From: an uncultured Treponema sp.
GTDB taxonomy: Bacteria > Spirochaetota > Spirochaetia > Treponematales > Treponemataceae
DNA length: 8,829 bases
Assembly: GCA_937890485.1 (NCBI GenBank)
Contig: CALBXN010000005.1
Span: 1 to 8,829 of the forward strand
Reading direction: 5' to 3'
In this document: piece after piece, positions 1 through 6,917 of the stretch
Numbering within the stretch: position 1 is the stretch's first letter
Layout of the letters: the number at the start of each line of letters is the position of its first letter
Translations under genes and position numbers: made by a program
Notes under the pieces: model-generated
The model's database searches: none
The model's input: the letters and a program-made list of their open reading frames with translations, nothing else
What the model was told of the DNA's origin: nothing

Positions 1-139
1 AATTCAGCATTTCTTCTTCCCCTAAATCATCCATGCCAAACAGCTCCATCAAGCGGTTGATGGTATAAATTCTATCCTCATCTGTAATCAATCCGGTGTT
101 TACACCATATTCTGCCAACCAAAGAATTTCTCTTGTCAT
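1..139 (-). CDS. galT: GalT, UDP-glucose--hexose-1-phosphate uridylyltransferase (class II), N-terminal fragment
   Basis: Only the first 46 codons lie in the window; the gene runs off the left edge. The translation begins MTREILWLAEYGVNTGLI and continues with a TDEDRIYTINRLMELFGMDDL-like stretch. I recognise this as the N-terminus of the class II GalT family common in Firmicutes (a pattern of GLI, EDxIYTxNRLLELxGxD). GalT exchanges UMP between UDP-glucose and galactose-1-phosphate in the cytosolic Leloir pathway. The ATG at 137-139 has a good ribosome site, GGAG at 147-150 on the minus strand, seven bases upstream. A GC-rich hairpin sits just before that site. The DNA here is richer in GC than the main operon, and the gene does not belong to the neighbouring cluster; it lies beyond the suspected join near 395. 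The catalytic HPH region is outside the window, so the call rests on the N-terminal pattern alone. Confidence 0.7.
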   Translation of the reverse strand, partial: MTREILWLAEYGVNTGLITDEDRIYTINRLMELFGMDDLGEEEMLN

Positions 140-155
140 ATTTATTCTCCATTCC

Positions 156-186
156 GAGAATGCCGGAAGAAAAACTTCCGGCACTC
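156..186 (-). terminator. GC-rich hairpin between the 65-aa ORF and galT
   Basis: Positions 161-169 (TGCCGGAAG) and 175-183 (CTTCCGGCA) form a perfect 9-bp stem around a five-base loop. GAG at 156-158 can add three more pairs with CTC at 184-186 across a two-base bulge. It lies about 20 bases after the stop of the minus-strand ORF at 207 and directly before the galT ribosome site. There is no proper U-tract on the minus strand (TTCTCGG follows the stem), so it could be a weak terminator, an attenuator or an mRNA-stabilising hairpin. The inverted repeat itself is certain; the role is inference. Confidence 0.45.
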
Positions 187-206
187 TCTTAGACTCTCTT
201 CATAAT

Positions 207-404
207 TTACTGTAATTCCACAGGGCCGCTGCCGATATCTACTACATAGAAATCTGCCTCATAACCAATCTTATTTTTATATACTTCATCATTATTATAA
301 TCATCAACTCTTGCAGCTAAAACATTTGCTTTACCACTAACAATTTCTGCTTGATCTTCATCAATAGTTAGTTCATGTTTATCATAAATACTTTTTTTAT
401 TCAC
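207..404 (-). CDS. Unrecognised acidic ORF, probably the 3' end of a truncated gene
   Basis: This is an open frame of 65 codons if read from the GTG at 402-404; it stays open upstream to a TAA at 423-425. I do not recognise the protein. It is rich in Asp and Glu and ends with DFYVVDIGSGPVELQ, which has the look of a folded C-terminal beta segment. There is no ribosome site before the GTG (the upstream DNA is all A and T), and no ATG is available. The upstream end lies exactly where dnaB homology begins on the other strand. I infer that this is the C-terminal remnant of a longer gene cut at the join, which originally preceded galT. Base composition is uneven: GC-rich near the stop, A/T-rich toward the join. 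A genuine small gene cannot be excluded. Confidence 0.4.
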   Translation of the reverse strand: MNKKSIYDKHELTIDEDQAEIVSGKANVLAARVDDYNNDEVYKNKIGYEADFYVVDIGSGPVELQ

Positions 405-412
405 TTCAAAAT
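385..412. other. Probable breakpoint joining two unrelated segments
   Basis: On the right, plus-strand DnaB-like sequence starts suddenly (FYSLQNQKIFTAM, from 395), with an in-frame TAG at 365-367 and no start signal. On the left, a minus-strand ORF lacking a credible start abuts the same point. The DNA between is a run of A and T. GC is about 41% over 1-240 and much lower to the right. Whether this is an assembly chimera or a real rearrangement cannot be told from the sequence. Confidence 0.55.
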
Positions 413-1600
413 CAAAAAATTTTTACCGCTATGTTGGAACTTTATAATGAGGGAAAACAAGGCGATATAATTTCTTTAAAAGAAAAATTAAAAGAAAAGG
501 GTGAGTTAGAGGCTGCAGGTGGACCTGCTTATATTTCTGAACTCACCGATAAAGTTCCTACCAGTGCAAATGTAGAATATTACGCAAATATAGTTAAAGA
601 TCAATCAATAAGACGTGAATTAATAAAATCTGCTGCAAAAATTGTTGCAGATTCTCATGATGAAACTGTTGATAGTCGTGCTGTTCTTGAAGAAGCACAA
701 AAAGAAATTTTTAAATTAACAGATACAACTTCATCTCAAAATTTTAAATCTACTAAAGAACTTGTAACTCAGTTATTAGATAAGGTTCAAGAATTATATA
801 GAAATAAAACAGCTTTAACAGGAATAGAGACTGGTTTTACTGAATTAGATCAAATGACTTCTGGTTTTCAGCCTTCTGAAATGATTATTTTAGGAGCTCG
901 ACCTTCAATTGGTAAAACTGCTATGGCTTTATCTATGTTACAATTTATTGCAATTCAGAAAAAAATTCCTTCTGCTTTTTTTTCTCTTGAAATGTCAGAT
1001 ATTCAAGTTATGCAGCGTTTGCTAGTTCAAGAATCTAGAATTGCTTCTGAAAAATTAAGAACTTGTTTTTTAATTCATTCTGATTTTCATTTATTGCAAG
1101 ATGCTTCAGCGCATCTTTATGATGCACCTTTGTACATAATAGATACACCAAATATGAAACTTTTGGATTTACGATCTGTAGCTCGTAGATTGAAATCCTT
1201 ACATGATATTAAAATTATATTTATTGATTATATTACTCTTATTGGAAGTGAAAATACTTCAATACCAAGACATGAACAAGTTGCTGAAATTTCTCGTTCT
1301 CTTAAAAGTCTTGCTCGTGAGTTAGATATACCTATAGTTGTTCTATCGCAGGTTGCCCGTAGTACAGAAGGGAAAGCTCCTACACTTGCAGAACTTAGAG
1401 AATCAGGATCTATTGAGCAAGATGCCGATGTTGTCATGTTTTTGCATCGTGACAGAATTCCTCAACAAAATGAGACAACAATACCAACTGAACTTCATGT
1501 TGCAAAGCAACGTAATGGTCCAACCGGTATTGTTAAATTAACCTTTATTCCTCATTATACAAAATTTGAAAATATTTCACATCAAAAAGAAGAAATGTAA
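395..1600 (+). CDS. dnaB: DnaB replicative DNA helicase, 5'-truncated
   Basis: DnaB is the hexameric ATP-driven helicase that unwinds DNA at the replication fork and recruits primase. The C-terminal RecA-like motor is complete. Counting from the Met at 431, there is a Walker A GARPSIGKT at residues 155-163, a Walker B strand ending IIFIDYITLI, then HEQVAEISRSLKSLARE, LSQVARS, ESGSIEQDADVVMF and KQRNGPTG. The N-terminal domain is cut: family homology runs in frame upstream of the 431 ATG (FYSLQNQKIFTA from 395) but the first 60-70 residues are absent, and 389 residues compares with about 440-470 for the family. No ribosome site precedes the ATG at 431, so I treat that Met as internal. The usual DYLQLM motif H3 reads DYITLI, with Thr for Gln. 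The stop overlaps the convergent neighbour by 19 bp. As it stands the gene is probably not functional, or is an artefact of a join. Confidence 0.9.
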   Translation, partial: FYSLQNQKIFTAMLELYNEGKQGDIISLKEKLKEKGELEAAGGPAYISELTDKVPTSANVEYYANIVKDQSIRRELIKSAAKIVADSHDETVDSRAVLEEAQKEIFKLTDTTSSQNFKSTKELVTQLLDKVQELYRNKTALTGIETGFTELDQMTSGFQPSEMIILGARPSIGKTAMALSMLQFIAIQKKIPSAFFSLEMSDIQVMQRLLVQESRIASEKLRTCFLIHSDFHLLQDASAHLYDAPLYIIDTPNMKLLDLRSVARRLKSLHDIKIIFIDYITLIGSENTSIPRHEQVAEISRSLKSLARELDIPIVVLSQVARSTEGKAPTLAELRESGSIEQDADVVMFLHRDRIPQQNETTIPTELHVAKQRNGPTGIVKLTFIPHYTKFENISHQKEEM

Positions 1601-3501
1601 TCTTCAGCTGTTAAATTCCAGTTTGTTATTTTTGCGTTAGTTGATGTATTATACCAAGTTACGCTTCCGTCTTGATTTACTGTTGCAAGATGAGTTTTAT
1701 TTCCAACAATATCTTTAGGCAATGATGCAGCTCGTTTTAATACAGCACTTTTTTTTGTAGAAAGATTTAGCGAGCGAGCACCTGTTTTAGCAATATTTGT
1801 ATAAATTACTCCGTTTATAACTTTTACAAAAGCATTTGTATCTTCATCTCCCCATTGTAGAAGAGGTGAATATAATTTTGTTGATGGTTTATAATTAAAT
1901 ATTTCTGTTGTTTTCTTTCCATTTGATGAAATAATACTTACACCATATAATTCTGTAGTTCCATTTTTTTCTTGTGTTTCTAAAGAAAAAATAACATCAC
2001 CTTTTACTGGATGAGGAACAGTTTCTTTTGTATTAATATTTATATTTATTAATGCGGATGTTGGATTTGTTACTGCTGTTTTTGCTACATATAAATTTTC
2101 GCTGTCAAATAAAATTGCATCTTGTAATCCTGAACTTGAATAAATTTCTTCGTTAATGTTAGTTTCAAAGCTATATAAATAAACTATTGAATTACCTGTA
2201 ATTGTAACAATTGAATTTTGGTTAGCATTTAAAGATGTAATTGGTTTGTCTATTGTAAATAGTTCTTTAATTTCATGGGAGCCATCTTCTTTAAAATTTA
2301 ATTTGTAAACTGGTTTTATATCATTTAAAGACCATAAAATCAAACTATTATCAAATGCAATTATATTTGTTGCGTTTACATTTTCAGCTAAAATTGAAAT
2401 ATCTGTTTGTAAAGTTTGTCCAACGTAAACATTATTATGTGATATAAAATAATATTTATTATCAATTATGGCAATATCTGAAATTCTATTGTGTGCTGTT
2501 TCGGTAAGTCTTTGAATATCAATTGTAACCGCTGCATCAGAAGGATATATTCCATTTTGATATATTGCACCTTTATCTGTACCGTAAATAATTCCATTTT
2601 GTTCAGAATATGAGGATGTAGTAATTTCTTCATATTCACCAATTGTAAAATACTGAAGTTCAACAGGAATAAATTGTAAATCACTTTTTTTGAGTGGAAC
2701 TTGTTTTAAAATTAATCTATCATTTTGTTCATCATATTCTACAAAATGCAAATCACTTCCCTTTGATTTTAATATTATAGGATTTTTTGCAGGAATTGTA
2801 GACGCAGTTTCTCCTGTTGTTGCATTAATTATTGCTATATTGTCATTTTTAGTTCCAACTAGATAATAATTATTATGCAAAAGGGTAGGTTGTTCCAATA
2901 GCATCTCACAATCAAATTCATGTACTTTACTTCCATTAATAAGATTGTAATATGTTAAAGTCCCTTGAGGATTGTACATTAAAACAGTTTTTTCAGTTGC
3001 GCCTGTTTTTGCAACTGTAATAGTTCCTGTTGTTTCTTTTACAACAGCAAGTGGTGTAAGTTTGTTTTTGGGGTCAAGAAATAACATTCCATCAACAGAA
3101 GATGTTCCTGCCATAAGATAGGTACCTTTTGCTGAGTATTCAAGTGAAACAATTGAATCTGTGAAACGTTTTGCACTTTTTCTTGTTAAAGTTTTCCAAT
3201 TCCATTCAGAAATTCTATGTGTAGAAAATCCATCTGTTTCATAAACTGCTATATCTGTACCATTAGGTGAAATTGCAATTAATTTAATTTCTAAATCTGA
3301 AATTTGAAAGTGTTCTCCTGTTCCATCTGGTAACCATTTTATAACAAATCCATCATCACCAACTGTAAAAAAAGAATCATTAAATTCTACAATAGATTGA
3401 ACTCTTTTTTGATGTGGTTGTAGCGAGTTTTGTACTTGAGTAAAAACAGAAAGAGTACAAATAAAAATGTATAAAGCTATTAATAGTTTTTTTGTCTTCA
3501 T
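1582..3501 (-). CDS. Secreted beta-propeller (WD40-like) protein of unknown function
   Basis: This 639-residue protein begins with a Sec signal peptide: basic KTKK, then a hydrophobic stretch to about residue 20 (LLIALYIFICTLSVF). Cleavage is probably near residue 21. The Cys at 15 is preceded by Ile, so it is not a good lipobox. The mature part is built of repeated beta-strand blades, such as FFTVGDDGFVIKWLPDG, LIAISPNGTDIAVYETDG and IVSLEYSAKGTYLMAGTSS, the SPDG-type turns seen in WD40/YVTN-like propellers. No catalytic motif is visible. It is therefore likely an exported (periplasmic or surface) binding or scaffold protein. The ATG at 3499-3501 has GAGG six bases upstream and follows the rseP stop by 17 bp, so it is probably the last gene of the frr-rseP transcript. 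No terminator is seen after it; its 3' end overlaps that of dnaB. The exact function is unknown to me. Confidence 0.75.
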   Translation of the reverse strand: MKTKKLLIALYIFICTLSVFTQVQNSLQPHQKRVQSIVEFNDSFFTVGDDGFVIKWLPDGTGEHFQISDLEIKLIAISPNGTDIAVYETDGFSTHRISEWNWKTLTRKSAKRFTDSIVSLEYSAKGTYLMAGTSSVDGMLFLDPKNKLTPLAVVKETTGTITVAKTGATEKTVLMYNPQGTLTYYNLINGSKVHEFDCEMLLEQPTLLHNNYYLVGTKNDNIAIINATTGETASTIPAKNPIILKSKGSDLHFVEYDEQNDRLILKQVPLKKSDLQFIPVELQYFTIGEYEEITTSSYSEQNGIIYGTDKGAIYQNGIYPSDAAVTIDIQRLTETAHNRISDIAIIDNKYYFISHNNVYVGQTLQTDISILAENVNATNIIAFDNSLILWSLNDIKPVYKLNFKEDGSHEIKELFTIDKPITSLNANQNSIVTITGNSIVYLYSFETNINEEIYSSSGLQDAILFDSENLYVAKTAVTNPTSALINININTKETVPHPVKGDVIFSLETQEKNGTTELYGVSIISSNGKKTTEIFNYKPSTKLYSPLLQWGDEDTNAFVKVINGVIYTNIAKTGARSLNLSTKKSAVLKRAASLPKDIVGNKTHLATVNQDGSVTWYNTSTNAKITNWNLTAEDYISSF

Positions 3502-3518
3502 TAAAAACCTCTAAATTG

Positions 3519-4880
3519 TTAATTTTTAGTAAATAAATTTATTATATATGAAATGTCTCCAAACATTGCAAACACAAATAAAACTAAAATAAATGCCATA
3601 CCGATAAATTGTATATAATATTGTATTTTAGGTGAAATTTGTTTTTTTGTTATCGCTTCAATTAAAGCAAATAAAATTAATCCACCATCCAAAATTGGAA
3701 TTGGCAATAAGTTCATGATGAAAAGAGAAATACTAATTATTGCCAAAAAATTAAATACAGTTACTATTCCTGTAGAAAAACCTGCTGAAAATCCTGCTTT
3801 TGCAGTATCTCCTAACATTACTGTAATTCTAAGAGGACCTGAAACCGCTTTTGTTAAATCTATTCCTTGAAATAAAAGAGCTAGACTTTTGAAAGTTAGT
3901 GCAGTTGTTTTTCCTGCTTCAACAAAACCATTTATAATTGCAGGAAAAAAAGAATAAGTCTTAGATTTTACTTTTTCTGCATAGAAAGTAATTCCTAACA
4001 AAAATTTGTCTTCTTTTTGAGGATTTAATTCAATATTTTCAATCATGATTTCTTTATTATCTCTTAAAACTTTCATTGAAAAATTATCATATTTTTGTAT
4101 TGCATTATTATAATCAGCTGTATTTTTGATAATATCATCATTTATTTGAAGAATTAAATCTTTTTCTTTTAAACCAGCTTTTTCTGCTATTGAATTTTTT
4201 TCAACTGTGTCAATTAAAGGATTTGTCCATGAAACAATGCCTAAAACTCCTGCACCAGTTTCTTTATTAAGGGAAGGTGTTACTTCTACATTAAAAATTT
4301 TTGAATCTCGTTGAATTTGTAAATCTGTTTTTTTGTTAGCAGAAATTGAAATTGCTTCGTAAATGTCTGTAAAGTAAGGAGTTTCTTTATCATTTACAGA
4401 TAAAATTTTATCTCCAGTTTGTAATCCAGCATTTGCTGCAACACTTTCCATTTCTGGATAAACTTCATTTGATAGGATGATTTTATTGTCACTTGTGTAA
4501 TAAGAATAACCTATCATCGAAATTATAAAAAATGCGAAAGAAGCAAATAAAAAGTTAAAACAAGGACCTGCAAATGCAATTAAAGCTCTTTTTAAGGGAT
4601 GAATTCCATAAAAAGAATCTTTATCTCCTTGTATGCTTTCTAGTTTTTCATCTAATGCTATTTGAAAGTCTTTTTGGCCTTTCATTCCACAATATCCACC
4701 AAGTGGAATTAAAGAAAGTCTGTAATCTGTTCCTTTGATAGTTTTGTGAAGTAATATTGGCCCCATTCCTATGGAAAAACTTTCTACTGTTACTCCACAT
4801 ATTTTTGCTACGATAAAATGGCCTAATTCATGTATAAAAACTATAAAACTAAGACCGAGTAAACCATAAATTATTGTCAA
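3519..4880 (-). CDS. rseP: RseP, site-2 intramembrane zinc metalloprotease (M50)
   Basis: This is an inner-membrane protease that cleaves membrane-bound substrates within the bilayer: anti-sigma factors in envelope-stress signalling in E. coli, and remnant signal peptides. Seen: the zinc motif HELGH at residues 17-21 in the first membrane segment, followed by GxGP (SIGMGPILL) and the LIPLGGYCGMKG loop. Two tandem PDZ domains follow (about residues 125-205 and 205-290; AANAGLQTGDKILSVND and AEKAGLKEKDLILQIND). The third zinc ligand lies in NLLPIPILDGG with Asp398, and hydrophobic segments continue to the C-terminus. The length of 453 matches the family (E. coli 450). The start is a TTG overlapping the dxr stop (TTGA at 4877-4880) and is supported by AAAGGA at 4887-4892, six bases upstream. 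It is translationally coupled to dxr by all appearances. In many proteobacteria bamA follows; here a secreted propeller protein does. The physiological substrate cannot be read from the window. Confidence 0.95.
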   Translation of the reverse strand: MTIIYGLLGLSFIVFIHELGHFIVAKICGVTVESFSIGMGPILLHKTIKGTDYRLSLIPLGGYCGMKGQKDFQIALDEKLESIQGDKDSFYGIHPLKRALIAFAGPCFNFLFASFAFFIISMIGYSYYTSDNKIILSNEVYPEMESVAANAGLQTGDKILSVNDKETPYFTDIYEAISISANKKTDLQIQRDSKIFNVEVTPSLNKETGAGVLGIVSWTNPLIDTVEKNSIAEKAGLKEKDLILQINDDIIKNTADYNNAIQKYDNFSMKVLRDNKEIMIENIELNPQKEDKFLLGITFYAEKVKSKTYSFFPAIINGFVEAGKTTALTFKSLALLFQGIDLTKAVSGPLRITVMLGDTAKAGFSAGFSTGIVTVFNFLAIISISLFIMNLLPIPILDGGLILFALIEAITKKQISPKIQYYIQFIGMAFILVLFVFAMFGDISYIINLFTKN

Positions 4881-6022
4881 TTTAGTTCCTTTAAAATCTG
4901 TAAAGCATTATTTCTGGCTTGATAATCAATTTGTACTACTTCATCAATTTCAGTACAATTTTTTGACCAATCTAAAGCCATAGTTTTTTCAACTAATTTT
5001 GCTATTTCTGTAAATTTAATTTGTTTATTTCTAAACGCTCCTACAGCAATTTCGTTTACAGCATTATAAACTATTGGGTAGGAACCTCCTTTTTTTAGTA
5101 CATCATATGCTAAATTTAACATTGGAAAATCATCAAATCTTGGTGGTAAAAATTCCATCTGAAACGGTTTTGTAAAATCAATTTTATCCAAAGAATTTTC
5201 AATTACATCAGGATATGTGAGTGCAGTCAATATTGGGTGACTCATATCGGGTTTTGAAATTTGTGCATATAAATCTCCATCATTTGTTTGAACAAAAGAA
5301 TGGACTAAACTTTGCGGATGTATTACGACGTTTATTTTTTCTGCTGGTAAATCAAAAAGTTGGTTTGCTTCAATAACTTCTAACCCTTTGTTAGCTAAAG
5401 TTGCAGAATCTATTGTAATTTTGGGTCCCATATTCCAAGTAGGATGTTGTAGTGCTTGTTCTAGTGTTGCATTTTCTAATTCATCTTTTGAAAAGTTTTT
5501 GAAAGCTCCACCTGAAGCTGTAATTGTAATGTTTGCAATATTTTCAATTCCACATTTTTCTATTAAAGAAAAAATTGCAGAATGTTCTGAATCTACTGGT
5601 AAAATTTTTACATTATTTTCTTTTGCAATTTTTTTTATGATACTTCCCGCCATGACCATTGTTTCTTTATTTGCCAAAGCAAGATTTTTTCCTGATTTTA
5701 AAGTAGTAACTGAAGGAATCAAACCTTCTGCTCCTGAAATTCCATTTACAACGATGTCAGCTTCTGTGTATTTTATTAAATTATTGATAGAAGATTTTCC
5801 GTAATAAATAATTCTACTGTTTAAAACATCAGCACCAATATTTTTACCTGTTAAACAAAGTTGTGTACAAGAAAATTCTTTACCTAAATCTAAAAGTTCT
5901 TTTTCATTTGTATGAGCTTGTAAACCAACAACTTCAAATAATTCAGGAAATTCTCTTACAAGTTCTAATGTACTTTTACCAATTGATCCTGTACATCCTA
6001 AAACAATTATTCGTTTTTTCAT
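4877..6022 (-). CDS. dxr: Dxr, 1-deoxy-D-xylulose-5-phosphate reductoisomerase
   Basis: Dxr converts DXP to 2-C-methyl-D-erythritol 4-phosphate with NADPH and a divalent metal. It is the first committed step of the MEP isoprenoid pathway, in the cytosol, and the target of fosmidomycin. Seen in order: the NADPH-binding loop GCTGSIG (residues 9-15), LANKETMV (about 116-123), the metal ligands in PVDSEHS (Asp144, Glu146), the substrate loop TASGGAF, HPTWNMG (His193), and SATLANKGLEVIEA with Asn211, Lys212 and metal ligand Glu215. HPQSLVHSFV follows. All catalytic residues I know for the family are present. A mild oddity is PDMSHPI where many members have PDMRxPI. The length of 381 is slightly short of the E. 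coli 398 but complete. The ATG at 6020-6022 has AAGGTGG seven bases upstream. The gene starts 25 bp after cdsA and its TGA overlaps the rseP start. Its product supplies precursors for UppS two genes upstream. Confidence 0.96.
   Translation of the reverse strand: MKKRIIVLGCTGSIGKSTLELVREFPELFEVVGLQAHTNEKELLDLGKEFSCTQLCLTGKNIGADVLNSRIIYYGKSSINNLIKYTEADIVVNGISGAEGLIPSVTTLKSGKNLALANKETMVMAGSIIKKIAKENNVKILPVDSEHSAIFSLIEKCGIENIANITITASGGAFKNFSKDELENATLEQALQHPTWNMGPKITIDSATLANKGLEVIEANQLFDLPAEKINVVIHPQSLVHSFVQTNDGDLYAQISKPDMSHPILTALTYPDVIENSLDKIDFTKPFQMEFLPPRFDDFPMLNLAYDVLKKGGSYPIVYNAVNEIAVGAFRNKQIKFTEIAKLVEKTMALDWSKNCTEIDEVVQIDYQARNNALQILKELN
4887..4892 (-). promoter_or_regulatory. Ribosome binding site fixing the TTG start of rseP
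   Basis: The minus-strand AAAGGA lies inside the last dxr codons, six bases before TTG. The TTG codes for the residue directly before TIIYGLLGLSFIVFIHELGH, the usual N-terminus of this family, so the rare start is well supported. Confidence 0.75.
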
Positions 6023-6047
6023 AAGTTTACCACCTTGTAAATTTGAT

Positions 6048-6899
6048 TTATACGAAGAGAATTTCTATCATAATATAAAACACTGGAGCAACAAAAAGTA
6101 ACGAATCAATTGAATCTAAAATTCCCCCACGCCCCATAATTACACTTCCAGAATCTTTACAATCTGCTGAACGTTTTAATAAAGATTCAACTAAATCTCC
6201 TGTAATTGCAAAAAGAGAAACAATAAATCCTAAAATAATTGGTTTATAAAAATGTCCTGATAAAATCTGTGGAAAAAAGTGTTGTGTTAGTAAAGCAACT
6301 GTGATTGAACCTAAGATTCCTCCTAAAAATCCTACAATACTTTTATTTGGCGAAACTTTTATAAATCCACGATTGCCTTTTCCTAAAGTCATTCCAAAAA
6401 GCCATGCGAAACTATCACATATAAAAGTCATAACAAAATATAAACTTAAATACCAAACTGAATTTTCAAAACAAGCAAGTCGTGATATAAAGGTTGGTAA
6501 CAAACCTACATAAAAAATGATAAAAATTCCTGACAGAATACTGTAAATAGATTTTTCAAAATTCTTATTTCCTTTATCCGTAGGAAAAAAAGATTCTTTT
6601 GCCATAATAAAAAGACAAGAAAGTAAAAATGTCATGTAAACATATTCATTGGATAGATTAAAAATAGATGTAAGATAAGAAATAATTGTTGGTAACAATG
6701 TTAAAATCAATAAAAATGGTTTTGGTTGCAAAGAACCTTTTGTTTTTAAAATATCAAAAAGTTCATTCATTGCAATAACTTCAACAGCAAGTAGAACAAT
6801 GTGCATTAATAAGTGATTATATTGTGATAAAAGAACCACTGCTAATACCGCTGGAATGCCTATAAAAAAAATAAGAAGTCTTTGTACCAATTTACTCAT
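6048..6899 (-). CDS. cdsA: CdsA, phosphatidate cytidylyltransferase
   Basis: CdsA makes CDP-diacylglycerol from phosphatidic acid and CTP at the inner membrane, the branch point for all phospholipids. The 283-residue protein is mostly hydrophobic segments (about eight by eye). It carries the mid-region pattern CDSFAWLFGMTLGKGNRG followed by SPNKSIVGFLGG (family: D..AY..G...GK, SPKKTxEG.xGG). The C-terminal signature is SLLKRSADCKDSG (from residue 239) then GRGGILDSIDS. This differs from the textbook signature KR..K(D)..PGHGGxxDRxD at two places, Arg for His at residue 257 and Ser for Arg at 263, while the KR, KD and paired Asp are kept. The ATG at 6897-6899 has AAAGGA about 11 bases upstream. 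It follows uppS by 18 bp and precedes dxr by 25 bp, so it is in one transcript. The family assignment is secure; whether the altered signature is a lineage trait is unknown to me. Confidence 0.93.
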   Translation of the reverse strand: MSKLVQRLLIFFIGIPAVLAVVLLSQYNHLLMHIVLLAVEVIAMNELFDILKTKGSLQPKPFLLILTLLPTIISYLTSIFNLSNEYVYMTFLLSCLFIMAKESFFPTDKGNKNFEKSIYSILSGIFIIFYVGLLPTFISRLACFENSVWYLSLYFVMTFICDSFAWLFGMTLGKGNRGFIKVSPNKSIVGFLGGILGSITVALLTQHFFPQILSGHFYKPIILGFIVSLFAITGDLVESLLKRSADCKDSGSVIMGRGGILDSIDSLLFVAPVFYIMIEILFV

Positions 6900-6917
6900 A
6901 TTATCTATTATCCTTTG

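Noticed and set aside
156..186. The GC-rich hairpin as a phage attachment site or repeat-element end
   Set aside because: There is only one copy in the window, no integrase or transposase nearby and no second matching end; an intergenic mRNA hairpin is simpler.
431..433. The ATG at 431 as the true start of a short DnaB
   Set aside because: There is no ribosome site, and DnaB-like residues continue in frame upstream to about 395, so this is an internal Met of a truncated gene.
2466..2684. A 72-codon frame inside the propeller gene
   Set aside because: It is another reading frame of the same strand as the propeller gene, rich in residues from A/T codons, with no start signal.
3455..3460. Cys15 of the propeller protein as a lipobox cysteine
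   Set aside because: The preceding residues are Ile-Phe-Ile; even the loose spirochaete lipobox normally needs a small residue directly before Cys. A plain Sec signal peptide fits better.
5388..5804. A 138-codon open frame on the plus strand inside dxr
   Set aside because: It is antisense to a fully conserved dxr, has no ribosome site and its translation looks like the mirror of a real gene in A/T-rich DNA.
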